Under the pieces are notes generated by a model that made no database searches, was not told where the DNA came from, and saw only the letters and a program-made list of their open reading frames with translations. Shown here piece by piece: positions 54,960 through 64,000 of a stretch of 64,000 nt of DNA. The DNA lies in assembly GCA_014281115.1 (NCBI GenBank), contig JACONQ010000014.1, forward strand, positions 434,001-498,000, written 5' to 3'. This stretch comes from Laburnicola sp. R22_1 (Eukaryota; Ascomycota; Dothideomycetes; Pleosporales; Didymosphaeriaceae). A program made the translations under genes and the position numbers. Each line of letters starts with the position of its first letter. The stretch's first letter is position 1.

Positions 54960-55367
54960 TCACCACTGCCTAGGCCTGTAGCCCCTTCCTTCCAGCTCTT
55001 CAATCTTTTCTCTTAAATCCTCAACCTCCTCCTTCAACCCCTCAACCCTTTCCCCCAATTGCTCATTCTTCCCCTTCAAACCCCTATTCTCCCCATCCGC
55101 CTCATCCCTCTCCTTTCTAACCCTACCACCACACACGCCCATCAGTCAAGTTCACGTATCCCAATTCTTACTATAGCACTAGCACAACGTAGCGTACCTT
55201 TTAATAGTCTCTTCTTGCGTTGCTATTTCGGCTTTTTTACTGCGCAGTTCGGCCCATACGGCGAGGGTATCGCGGCGGAGGAGAGTTAGTTCGTGGAGGA
55301 GGGCTTGGGGCCAGGCGTGTTGAGGCGGGGTGGGGGCGCTGGAGGGCTTAGATGGGCGGGATCCCAT
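54960..55367 (-). CDS. Small coiled-coil protein, 110 aa, two exons
   Basis: Exon 1 is 55367..55198, exon 2 is 55122..54960, with a 75-nt intron (GTACGC donor, TTGACTGATG branch region, GGTAG acceptor). The join preserves a continuous heptad pattern: LLHELTLLRRDTLAVWAELR, then ETIKRVRKERDEADGENRGL and LKEEVEDLREKIEELEG. From about residue 20 on, nearly the whole protein is a predicted coiled coil. The N-terminus is Ser/Pro-rich, beginning MGSRPSK, a possible N-myristoylation signal. Family and role unknown. A second short coiled-coil gene lies just upstream on the same strand. Confidence 0.6.
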
Positions 55368-55754
55368 GGTTAGGTGGAGGTGGGAGGTTTGGTTTGGGTT
55401 GGGGCGTGGGGTTGGAGATGAGAGGCGGAGGGTAGGAAGGTAGGAAGATGTAATTGTGTTGGGAACGATGGGAGTGCGGTTGAAGAAGACATCATCATAC
55501 CAGAGCCACGTTTCAAGCGACTTTGAACAGAGTTCTGTTTGATGTACTCGTTTACTTTCTTACAGATATGAGAACGACACGGTAGTTTGGAACCATCCGG
55601 TCCAACAGGCTCTGTTCGATACCCTAGTCCCACAAGAAAATTACGAACCCACGCAAACGACTACAAAAGAAATCCACGCCATCTTCCCATTCCCAACTCG
55701 TCCCATCTAACCACAAACCCAGCCTCCTCCTCCCATCCCACCAACCCCCCTACC
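55368..55754. other. Intergenic between two small coiled-coil genes
   Basis: About 390 bases holding the promoter of the 110-aa gene. No additional gene or repeat seen. Confidence 0.4.
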
Positions 55755-56063
55755 CTACCGCCCCCTCAACGCCCCCACCTCCTCTCCAACCCTCCTCAAC
55801 ACCCCCTCAACCCCCGCACACTGCTGTCCCAAGCTCCTCTTCAACTCCTCCACACACCTCTTAACCTCCCCTATAACACCCTCCAACACCCTAAGCCTCT
55901 CATCCCACGATTCACTCCGTCGTCGCATATCCTCAATATCGCTGATGCTGGTGTGGGTGTGGCGATCATGGTGGAAGTGAGGCGGCTGGGCGTGGTTGTG
56001 GTGGTTGCGGTGTGGGTGGCGGGAATTGTAGGGGAAGGGGGTGGGGTAGTCGTAGGAGGACAT
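55755..56063 (-). CDS. Small His-rich coiled-coil protein, about 102 aa
   Basis: A single frame from ATG 56063 (MSSYDYPTPFPYNSRHPHRN). Residues about 10-40 are rich in His/Pro/Asn (NHHNHAQPPHFHHDRHTHTS). Residues about 44-100 form an amphipathic helix with heptads (DEROrder region reads WDERLRVLEGVIGEVKRC, then VEELKRSLGQQCAGVEGVL). It has no signal peptide or membrane span. The His-rich segment could bind metal, which is speculation. Composition and order resemble many short fungal orphan proteins; the gene is plausible but supported only by the open frame and helix pattern. Confidence 0.45.
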   Translation of the reverse strand: MSSYDYPTPFPYNSRHPHRNHHNHAQPPHFHHDRHTHTSISDIEDMRRRSESWDERLRVLEGVIGEVKRCVEELKRSLGQQCAGVEGVLRRVGEEVGALRGR

Positions 56064-56259
56064 GATGGGGTAGTGGGTAGGTTGGTGGTGCGGGGTGTTG
56101 GGTGATGTGGTGATGTGGTGGTGTTGATATAGGGGACGTGGCGGTGGTGGGACGCGACTTGGGTGGTGGGATGGGCCGACTAAGAGCGTTCGCACGCAAT
56201 TGCAAACGGGGACTCCACGTCAAGCTTGTCTTCCTACGAGACATGTACGATTGATTGCT

Positions 56260-57266
56260 CTACGTGAAGATAATGCCGCCATCAACCACGATCGTCTGTC
56301 CAGTCATGTAATCCGCATCCTTACTGCACAGAAAACTCACCGTGCTGCTGACATCCTCGGGCACGCTCGTGCGCCCCAGCGCAATCAAGTCGTTCGTGTA
56401 TTTCTTGATTGTGTCGCCCTTTTTGGCGCCTGTTTTCTTGCCGAGCTCCTCGTCAATGAGATCCCACATGGCTGTGCCGACGATGCCTGGCGCGTAGGCG
56501 TTGACGGTGATTTTGTGCTCGGCCATTTCCATGGCGAAGGCTTGTGTGAGGCCGCGTACGGCCCATTTGGAAGCGCTGTAGTGGGAGAGGAGGGCGAAGG
56601 GCTTGAAGGCGACGATGGAGGCGGCGCCGAGGAGCTTGCCGCCTGTGCCTTGCTTGATCATTTGTTTGGCGGCTGTGGCGTAGCAATTGTATACACCGAA
56701 CACTGCGGGGAGATGAGTCTAGGCGAACGATTGCTGAGAGATAGACGATGGGCATACCGTTGACTTCAAACATGCGCTTCAAGTCGTGCTCTGTCAGGTC
56801 GAGGAGGGCTTTGACTTGGGCAATGCCTGCGTTTGCTACCATTGTGTTCAATGGGCCCAGCTCAGTGGCGCTTGTCTCGACGAGCTTTTGCACCTCTTGG
56901 AGATTCGAAACGTCAGCTGTCAACGCGATGGCGTTTCGGCCCATGATGTTGATTTCTTTGGCGACTGCTTCGGCTTCTGGTTGATTCGCCGATATGTCGT
57001 TTACGCAGACGTCGTAGCCATCTTGAGCCAGCCGCAAGGCGATCGCTTTCCCGCTGTAGTGGGTTAGATGAGTTCGTACTCGCAAGCGATCCAGAAGCTC
57101 ACATCCCGCGTGCCGAGCCTGTGACGATTGCGGTACGATTTTGCTGTTCCGTTGCCGGCGTCGCATATCTCCGTATGAGAGCGGGTGAGTCAGCTGTGAC
57201 GCGGGGCACGATGGTGAGTCTCGAAGAAGCTTGCCATAGCGTCCTGGTCGGCATACGGAAAGCCAT
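56260..57266 (-). CDS. Short-chain dehydrogenase, diacetyl/acetoin reductase-like, with mitochondrial-type leader, 300 aa
   Basis: Three exons: 57266..57103, 57053..56758 and 56702..56260 (introns 49 and 55 nt). The classical SDR pattern is complete: TGSARGIG at residues 49-56, NAG in VANAGIA, and the catalytic Ser182, Tyr195 and Lys199 (SHYSASKWA). The C-terminal part (MWDLIDEELGKKTGAKKGDT; IALGRTSVPEDVSSTVSFLC; MTGQTIVVDGG) matches bacterial and fungal diacetyl reductase [(S)-acetoin forming] sequences as I know them, which reduce diacetyl to acetoin and acetoin to butanediol with NAD(P)H. The first 45 residues (MAFRMPTRTLWQASSRLTIV ... RRYATPATE) are Arg/Ser-rich, nearly free of acidic residues, and look like a mitochondrial presequence. 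That is unusual for this enzyme type. Confidence 0.85.
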
Positions 57267-57661
57267 GATGAGGAAGATGCAAATGGATGAGAATTGGTAT
57301 GGCGGGCAGCAGGCTCAGGCCGTACTTGTACGAGGTACAACGGATCCCCCGCAGACGTCCCACCCGGCAGCAACAGCTGGGGCGTCGGCTATGCGGAGTA
57401 TGCACTAGCCCCTTCAACGAGGATAGGCCCAATGGTGTGGGAGTGAGTTTACAAATTCTACAGTGCAATCTGCGTTGGTACGGACATATCCTGTACAATC
57501 CTGGGGTTACATAGGGCGGGGAAGTCACACGAGGCCGAGCTAGCTCCTTCTGCGTTAGCACCTTCGCACCTTCGCACCTTCGCGCGTATTCATCCCGAAC
57601 GCGCCCTCGTCGACACCTCCAAGCCGCGGCTCTGCGTTAAGCAGTACCAGGCTCCTACAGA
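57267..57661. promoter_or_regulatory. Divergent promoter region between the dehydrogenase and Ask1 genes
   Basis: About 395 bases between opposite start codons. A short direct repeat (CACCTTCG three times at about 57559-57582) is the only feature seen. Confidence 0.4.
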
Positions 57662-59015
57662 ATGTCTCGCCAGAGTGTGGCCCCGCAGCGCAACCTCTCC
57701 CTCACGGAGGAATTGGAGCGGCTGGAGCAATCCATCACCCTGACGCTGCAAGGTACACAAACATTGGCCCTGCCCCACACAGCGACTGACGCCAGCAGAA
57801 ATCGACCACAACTTCAGTCGCGCGCACCGCATCGTGACCACGAGCATCCTGCCGATCGTGGAAGGCTATGGCAAACACTCTGAAGCCGTTTGGGAGGGCT
57901 CCAAGGTATGGCAGGCCATTAGGCATCAGGAAGCTCGGAAACAAACACTGATCCCGCCAGTTCTGGAAGCAGTTCTTCGAAGCCAGCGCAAATGTTTCCC
58001 TCTCGGGCTACCAAGTGCCCGACCCTGACGACACGACCACGCACGAGGATACGCAGCAGTCGCAGATGTACGAGGACGACACGGTGGAAGAAGGCGATAC
58101 CGTGACGGGCGCCACAGCAACCCCGCAACGACGGGCCTCTTCGCAGGCCGATCTCGAAGACACCTCGACGCTCGACTCACCCACTATTGCGCACGCTCAC
58201 AGTACTCCGCGAGCACCGAACACTGCAGGGAAGCAACCTCAGTTCGCCGACTTCTCGTCCCCGTATGAAAACCTCAGGGCTCAATTACATGGAACTCGGA
58301 CATCCAAACTCGAGCCTATGACACCAGGCAAGCAGGCTTTACCGGACGTAACTCGCCAATTCGATTCCTCGCCCTTCATACCTCCGACATCCGGAAAGAG
58401 GGCGCCTTTCGATCAGGGCCCTCTCCTACACCACGTCCTCGACAAGACATACCGCATACAGGCGACCCCGCTTGTAAGCCCTAGAAAATACAATCCTACG
58501 GGCGCTTTTACACCTGCAACTGCTCGTCGTGGGGGACCCACGCCCCGCGAAAAGACGAGTGCATTGCCGGACTGGGCTGATAATTCGTCGCCTCCGTCCT
58601 CGCCAGCTCCCCAATTGCGTGCCGATATCTTCTCACCTGCTAAGACACCGCGCACGCCTGGTGTGAGCGTGCAGACGCCCGGGAAAGGAAAGCAGCTGTT
58701 CAGCGTCACTAAGACGGGAGGGGGAGTGTTCGACAGCGACAGTGAAGAAGACGAGGATAAGCTGGGCTTCTCTCCGCCAAAGACAATCCAGTTTCACATA
58801 CCCCAGAGCAAGTTGCTGCAAACGCCTGGTAAGTACACCATGTTCGCTTTGTTGTTTGCATGTACTAATACTCCACAGCTCGCGAAGCCAGCAGGCGCAT
58901 TGTTGAGGACCTACTCATGACGGCCGGAGGCAACATTACAGATTCAACAGGCGGCATGGACGAGGATAGCCCTAGCGTAGTCAGACGGCGAGCTGATCTG
59001 GATGATTCGTTTTAA
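57662..59015 (+). CDS. ask1: DASH/Dam1 complex subunit Ask1, 400 aa
   Basis: Four exons: 57662..57752, 57799..57905, 57961..58828 and 58879..59015; introns 46, 55 and 50 nt. The N-terminal Ask1 domain is clear: LSLTEELERLEQSITLTLQE, IDHNFSRAHRIVTTSILPIV and KHSEAVWEGSKFWKQFFEAS. The long middle is disordered and full of SP/TP sites (DSPTIAHAHSTPRAP; PAKTPRTPGVSVQTPGKGK), expected Cdk targets. The conserved C-terminal block TPAREASRRIVEDLLMTAGG restores the family signature across the last intron. The DASH complex rings microtubules and links them to kinetochores during chromosome segregation. The gene is divergent from the dehydrogenase gene and directly upstream of the PI 4-kinase. Confidence 0.9.
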
Positions 59016-59330
59016 GCGCGGTGATGGCTTGATTATACCCGGGTGGAGAGGCAGCCCATGTCCGCAACTCGCTGTTGATACAAACTCTGTGTTCAGGTCA
59101 TGACGCAGAACCGAAAGTAGTTTGATTGACTGATCGTATGAGTTGTTGGCGAGTACATTCACAGAAGTTGGTGCATGCAATGTGTGAAGCTGGCAGCTAC
59201 GCCCGATGCGGAGCTAGCGGTCGATCACCGGGAGACAGCTTTCAGTTCCGTCATGCGCAGGTAATGCCAGGCTCCCTTTTCACTACCCCAGCATTGCCCT
59301 TTTTATCGCTCTTTCTCCCATTCCACCGTG
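59016..59330. other. Intergenic between Ask1 and PI 4-kinase genes
   Basis: 315 bases with no additional gene; it should include the kinase promoter. Confidence 0.4.
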
Positions 59331-61693
59331 ATGCCTCGGGTTCGGAGGCCGCCCAACTCCGGTTACGCCCGAATTGCCCAAGCAGAGGAGGAAGAAGACT
59401 CGCATGATGAATCCGAGGACGAGCTTCACGAGCGGACCCTATCCAGCTCCTACGCGCCCATACAGCCCAAACGAGATTCCCGTATGCGCATGCCACAATC
59501 GGGCGACACGTCGCCGAACCTACGAAGAACACCGTCCGGACGCCGCCAGCGGGCCAACTCGGGCGTGGACATCAAGGCTATAAACGCGCGATTTGAGCGT
59601 TGGGCAGACGAAATCGCGCAGAAGTTCAAGATCAAGAGGCAGAAAGAGACGCCAGATGACGAGCCGCTCGAAATCCATCATTCGGTGTTCCAAGCACCGG
59701 ACTGGGTCCGTCCAGCCACGGCAGAGACACTGATGGTTGACTACGACGACTCCTCGGACCGCATGACGAAGCTGCAGTTTGACGAAATCGTAGAGAGCGT
59801 GAGGGTGGCTATTGAGCAGGGCATACATCCGAAGTTGATCACGCAAGGGAGCTCGGGCAGCTACTTTGCGCGCAACTCGCAGGGCAAGGTGGTGGGCGTG
59901 TTCAAGCCAAAGGACGAGGAACCATACGCGTCGCGAAACCCAAAGTGGACAAAGTGGATACATCGCAACCTCTTCCCTTTCTTCTTCGGGCGCGCCTGCC
60001 TCATTCCGAACCTGAGCTACATTTCCGAAGCCGCCGCGTACGTTCTCGACAGCCAGCTGCGCACGAACCTCGTACCATACACTGGAGTCGTCTCTCTGTC
60101 GTCCAAGTCTTTCCACTACGACTTTTGGGATCGAAGAGCATACTACCGGAAAAAGAAGCCGTTTCCCGAAAAGGCTGGTAGCTTTCAAGTATTTTTGAGG
60201 GGGTTTAAAGATGCGAACATCTTCCTGAAGGAGAATCCTTGGCCGGACCAGAACAATGCAAGCCTCAACAACGCGCGCAGAAAGAAAACGAGGAGGTGGG
60301 CGGAGGATTGCAGGCCTAGCGGTCCCCAATCGGATGACGAGGATGAGGAAGAAGCACGTTCGAACACACCAGATTTGCAGCAACGGAGAGGTTTCTGGAC
60401 ACCTTCCTTACAGCAATCGTTTCGGGAGCAATTGGAAAAACTGGTGATCTTAGATTACATCATGCGCAATACGGACAGAGGACTGGACAACTGGATGATC
60501 AAGATCGATCAGAAAACCCAAGAGGCGAGCATTGTCGCGGAGCCACCTAAAACGAATGGCCATCTCGATGATGAATCGGAGGCTGAACCCAGCAACTACA
60601 CCAAGCAGTCCATGTCTGACTTGGATCCGTACGGACGTCGGGAGCCCATGAAGGCGACGAGTCGATCAAACACGCCGATGCCTAGTGGTCCCACGCCTGG
60701 GATAACAATTGGTGCCATCGACAATAGTTTGTCGTGGCCCTGGAAGCATCCAGACGCCGTAAGACAGTCCCAGTCCCTACCGCATAAACGTATTTTGCTA
60801 ATTTTGAGCAGTGGCGGAGTTATCCGTTCGGCTGGCTATTCTTGCCGGTTTCTCTCATCGGGCAGCCTTTTTCTGAAGCGACTCGGCGCCATTTCCTACC
60901 TCTATTGACCTCCAAGCAATGGTGGGTCGAGACCCAGCTAGCCTTGCGCAAGTGCTTCACGCAAGACGAAGATTTCAAAGAGCGAATGTACGCAAAGCAG
61001 ATTGCGGTCATGAAAGGACAGGCGTGGAATGTTGTCGAAACGCTGAAAACACCTGACCACGGCCCGTTAGAGCTAACGAGAAGGGCGCGGGTTTGCGTAT
61101 GGGATGATCTGGTTGAGATTCCTATCGCCGTGCCTTTGCGTGCGCCATCAGCGGAGCTTCGTCGCAAGTCACAGTCAAATCGAACAAAAGTCGTGGAAGA
61201 AGAGGAGATGGACATCACAGCTCTGTCAACGCCTCCACAGAAACCGCAGTCTGATCTTTTGATGGACTCGCCTTCGCTGGAGCTTGCGAACGAGAACCGT
61301 TTCAACCTTTCTCGCGAATCCAGCTCCCTAGATGTGCGACGACAACCGGAAGATGTGCAGGTCGCAGATTCTCCTGCGACGGTCCAAGGCGTGACGTGGA
61401 ACTCCCGCCTTATGACAGGGTCGCCGTCTACACGAACGAACGGGCGCGCCACACACCACGCGCGCATGAGTTACGATGCGCCGCGACGCCGCGACCAGGA
61501 CATCAGAAAACACCATCGCAGGCTCTCGCTTTCTTCCAAGCGTGGCCAGAGCGGATTATCTGTTGGAGAAGACGAAGACGAAGGGGATCTTGGATACGCG
61601 GCAAATGAGGATATGGACGGGAACCGCAAGCGGGTCATCGTCGAGCGTTTAGAGATGGTCAAGGCTAAGAACCCGGTGTTCACTTGGTGCTGA
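59331..61693 (+). CDS. lsb6: Type II phosphatidylinositol 4-kinase, Lsb6-like, 769 aa
   Basis: Two exons: 59331..60758 and 60812..61693. The 53-nt intron has a TTGCTAATT branch, and its removal restores HPDAWRSYPFGWLFLPVSLI. The kinase domain runs from about residue 165 to 610. The glycine-rich loop GSSGSYFARNSQGKVVGVFK carries Lys192 (FKPKDEEP), the ATP-anchoring Lys. The catalytic segment DYIMRNTDRGLDNWMIKID (375-393) holds the catalytic Asp382. An acidic insertion (SDDEDEEEARSNTPD) interrupts the domain before it, and a Ser/Thr-rich insertion follows. The C-terminal tail is basic and Ser-rich (SYDAPRRRDQDIRKHHRRLS). The enzyme makes PI4P on endosomal, vacuolar and plasma membranes. The N-terminus is acidic and disordered. 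Confidence 0.92.
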
Positions 61694-62656
61694 ATCTGTA
61701 TGATAAGGATCTCTAGAGGAACGGAACTTTCATTGGGCGGCGTTGTTGTCTGCATGGGACGGCCGATTGCATATGTGGCGTTTGGGAGGGGTGTGCTTGG
61801 CCTGGATAGGTAGTATTATAGACCGGCGGTCCCCCACGGTTTTCGGACCTTTTGTACCTCGCAGTGCGTTCCACTGCATGCTGCAAGACAATGTGTTCAA
61901 AGGCCTGTCTGTCTGTAGACAACGGGCCCCCCGTGGAACGTGTGTAACAGCCGTTGTACGGCACGGCACCTAGCTGGGTCATTTGACTTGATCATCTTGA
62001 CCTTGTTTTTTCCGGGCCCTTATCCATCTCGCATGATAGAGTGCCGAAAGCGCGTTCCAAGGGGTCCAAGGAAGGGTCTACGGGTATGGGGGGGTCAGAT
62101 GACCTCCTCTACACCTGGGCATGTTGCACAGACCCACGCACTAGCCACGGGTGGCGTAGAAAATCGCTGCCCGCGACGTTGGTGTGAAAGGCAACAACGC
62201 TCCCATCGGCCCGCGCCTCGTCGCATTACCACTCAAAGCCCTTCTCGCCGTCCACTGCACGACTGGAATGTTGATGGTTGACGCGCTCGGGCTGTCGCGT
62301 CGTGGTCTTCGACGCCCGCCTTCGCTCGCCCGCCTGACGTGTACCACTAAGATACCGCAGGAAAGCGACCAACTGCAACGTTGACTAGGGCAGCGATCGA
62401 ACTCTCTCACTCTGTCCGGGTGTTTTGGGAAGAGCTGGCTCAGCAATCGCCCGGGCGACGGCTGGACACGTGGGCCATCATTCACACCCACGGCCTCCAG
62501 GCTTGGTACCTGGTCCATGCGCCGGGCACGCCGGCCCTCCGTTTAGCCTGGCTGTGACCCGTCTGTGAAAGATCCTCCCGATTCTTTTACCTGACGCTAG
62601 GCATCAACCTCTCACTTGCGCTTGTTGTCCTGCTAGCCGTGTATACATAAGTCGTC
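61694..62656. other. Intergenic, no gene seen
   Basis: About 960 bases. Open frames here are short and mutually overlapping. No repeat or RNA gene identified; the right part should hold the promoter of the SNF2-like gene. Confidence 0.4.
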
Positions 62657-64000
62657 ATGAACCCTGCCGCCTTACTTGACCCACGAGGGGCGCGCCGCCG
62701 AGGTAAATCCCCATCCTCTCTTTCGCCCTCCGTCAACCACGCTTCGAACAAGCACACCATGTCGCAAGAACAGGCCGTCTGGCCGTCTAGGCAGTCGTCC
62801 CTGGAGACTGTTGCCTCGTCGGATCATGACGAGGAACAATCACAACAACATGATCTTCATGAGCTAACACCAAGCCCGGAAGTAGTAGCGTCGCAAAACA
62901 ACTCACCAGCCCCACAATTTCAACAGTTTGACCCTCGCGCGCTCCTCAACCCAAAGTCGAAACGCCCTGCAGCTGAGCAGGAGCCGGAGCGCGGACGAGA
63001 AGTAGAGCATTCATCTCCAGGGCAGATATCGCTTGTGGAGCGGCTGCACAACGTTCAAGAGCGCACCACTTCACCTGCAAAGAGAGTTAAGACCGAGGTC
63101 GACCACAACAAGCCAGCCCAGCCCCAAGCGAACGCTCGAAACGGGGGCGCACTCGAATTCAGCAAACAGCAGAACGAACAGGCTGTCGCAACAGCCCCAG
63201 GCACGGCAATCGATCTCACTATGAGTAAGTTGCCCGCCGACATAGTAGTATCAAACACACTAATCACCATACAGGCGACGCCGAGGACGACGACGTGCAG
63301 ATCGTCCAGGATAATTCCAAGCAAGTCATATGCATCGGTCGCATCAACCAGATATACATCCAGGCACACAGAGTCCCTTTCCCGGATCCAAAGAAACACC
63401 AGGGCAACCACGGCTCACAAGGCCGCATCAAGGTGTCGTTCCGACGTGGCGGCGGCGACAGAAACAATGCTAACATCATGGCCGTTGACCCTACTGGAAG
63501 AGAGTTCGGCAGGATAGACTTCAAGACAGCAAAAGCGCTTGCTCCCTTGATGGATTCTGCAAAGACCAACGGCATGATGTGGATGGCATGGACAGATCCC
63601 CGTCGTAAAACGCCAAACGAAGGACCTCCGGGTACTCCGGTCAGCACACTCCTCTCCATAACTTTTCAAGTATACTGCCCCCGGAAACTGGCTCGTGACA
63701 TTGGGAATCACTTTGAGAAGCTCAAAGTGTATCTCTCCGACCCACTATTCGAGTTAGCCCGCTTCGACTACTTCAATCCTCAAACACACAACTCATTCAG
63801 CGTGCGGGATGTCGCAAATCCTACTTTCGAACAGCCGCGTTACGCTCCTGGTGGCTCATATGTTCTACGATCGGTTGATGAGATTCGAAGCGACGTGCAG
63901 AACATGTTCGACACTATCGGCGAAGTGGAAGAACTGCCGCTGAGAGAACCTTCCGCAATGGTCAAAACCCCTCTGTACAAACACCAAAAGCAAGCACTTT
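62657..64000 (+). CDS. SNF2-family helicase-like protein (Rad5/HLTF-type), N-terminal 431 residues; runs off the right edge
   Basis: Exon 1 is 62657..63224 (GTAAGT donor); exon 2 starts 63275 after a CACTAATC branch and ATACAG acceptor and is open to the window end. The first about 190 residues are disordered, with two similar boxes, NPAALLDPRG (2-11) and DPRALLNPKS (about 95-104), and a nuclear-type SPAKRVKTE. From about residue 190 an ordered region begins (DAEDDDVQIVQDNSKQVICI; REFGRIDFKTAKALAPLMDS). The last visible residues, KTPLYKHQKQAL, look like the Q-motif that opens the SNF2 ATPase domain, as in Rad5/HLTF/Rad16-like proteins. The ATPase motifs themselves lie outside the window, so the assignment is provisional. 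Such proteins remodel chromatin or act in replication-linked repair. Confidence 0.7.

Overview
The window is nuclear DNA of a filamentous ascomycete (Pezizomycotina). Genes are spliced with short introns (mostly 46-121 nt) that have GTRNGT-like donors, CTRAY branch points and AG acceptors. The gene set is typical of such fungi: a PL4 rhamnogalacturonan lyase, a pectin lyase, an iterative type I polyketide synthase, an Mbp1-type APSES factor, DASH subunit Ask1 and a Cup1-like LYR protein. The class Dothideomycetes is my guess, not shown by the sequence. All exon joins below were made by eye from splice signals, frame continuity and remembered family features; no search was run. No tRNA or rRNA gene was found.

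Layout. 0-5.6 kb: three unrecognised, low-complexity or coiled-coil genes on the minus strand. 5.6-8.6 kb: gene-poor. 8.6-17.3 kb: rhamnogalacturonan lyase, a cyclase relic, an FAD monooxygenase with a minisatellite in its first intron, a membrane protein with a SAP/HeH-like N-terminus, and a mitochondrial carrier. 18.6-25.6 kb: a five-exon reducing-type polyketide synthase (KS-AT-DH-degenerate ER-KR-ACP, about 2199 aa). 26-29.5 kb: an island of minisatellites and orphan genes, including an array of TGACTC motifs. 30-35.3 kb: Mbp1-type cell-cycle factor, divergent LYR protein, GNAT acetyltransferase. 36-42.4 kb: pectin lyase, GH51 arabinofuranosidase and a divergent sugar transporter, a small pectin/arabinan-use neighbourhood. 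43.9-46.4 kb: two damaged genes, an F-box relic with RIP-like stops and an O-methyltransferase with a one-base frameshift. 46.6-52.1 kb: peroxisomal thiolase, glutaminyl-tRNA synthetase, an unknown protein whose 3' end is tandemly duplicated. 54-64 kb: a small secreted cysteine protein, two short coiled-coil proteins, a short-chain dehydrogenase with a mitochondrial-type leader, DASH Ask1, type II phosphatidylinositol 4-kinase, and the start of an SNF2-like gene that runs off the right edge.

How the genes fit together. Housekeeping genes are intact. The accessory genes are plant-cell-wall enzymes (pectin backbone, rhamnogalacturonan and arabinan side chains plus sugar uptake), a lone PKS without a clear tailoring cluster, and several decaying genes. 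This mix suits a plant-associated or saprotrophic fungus, which is an inference.
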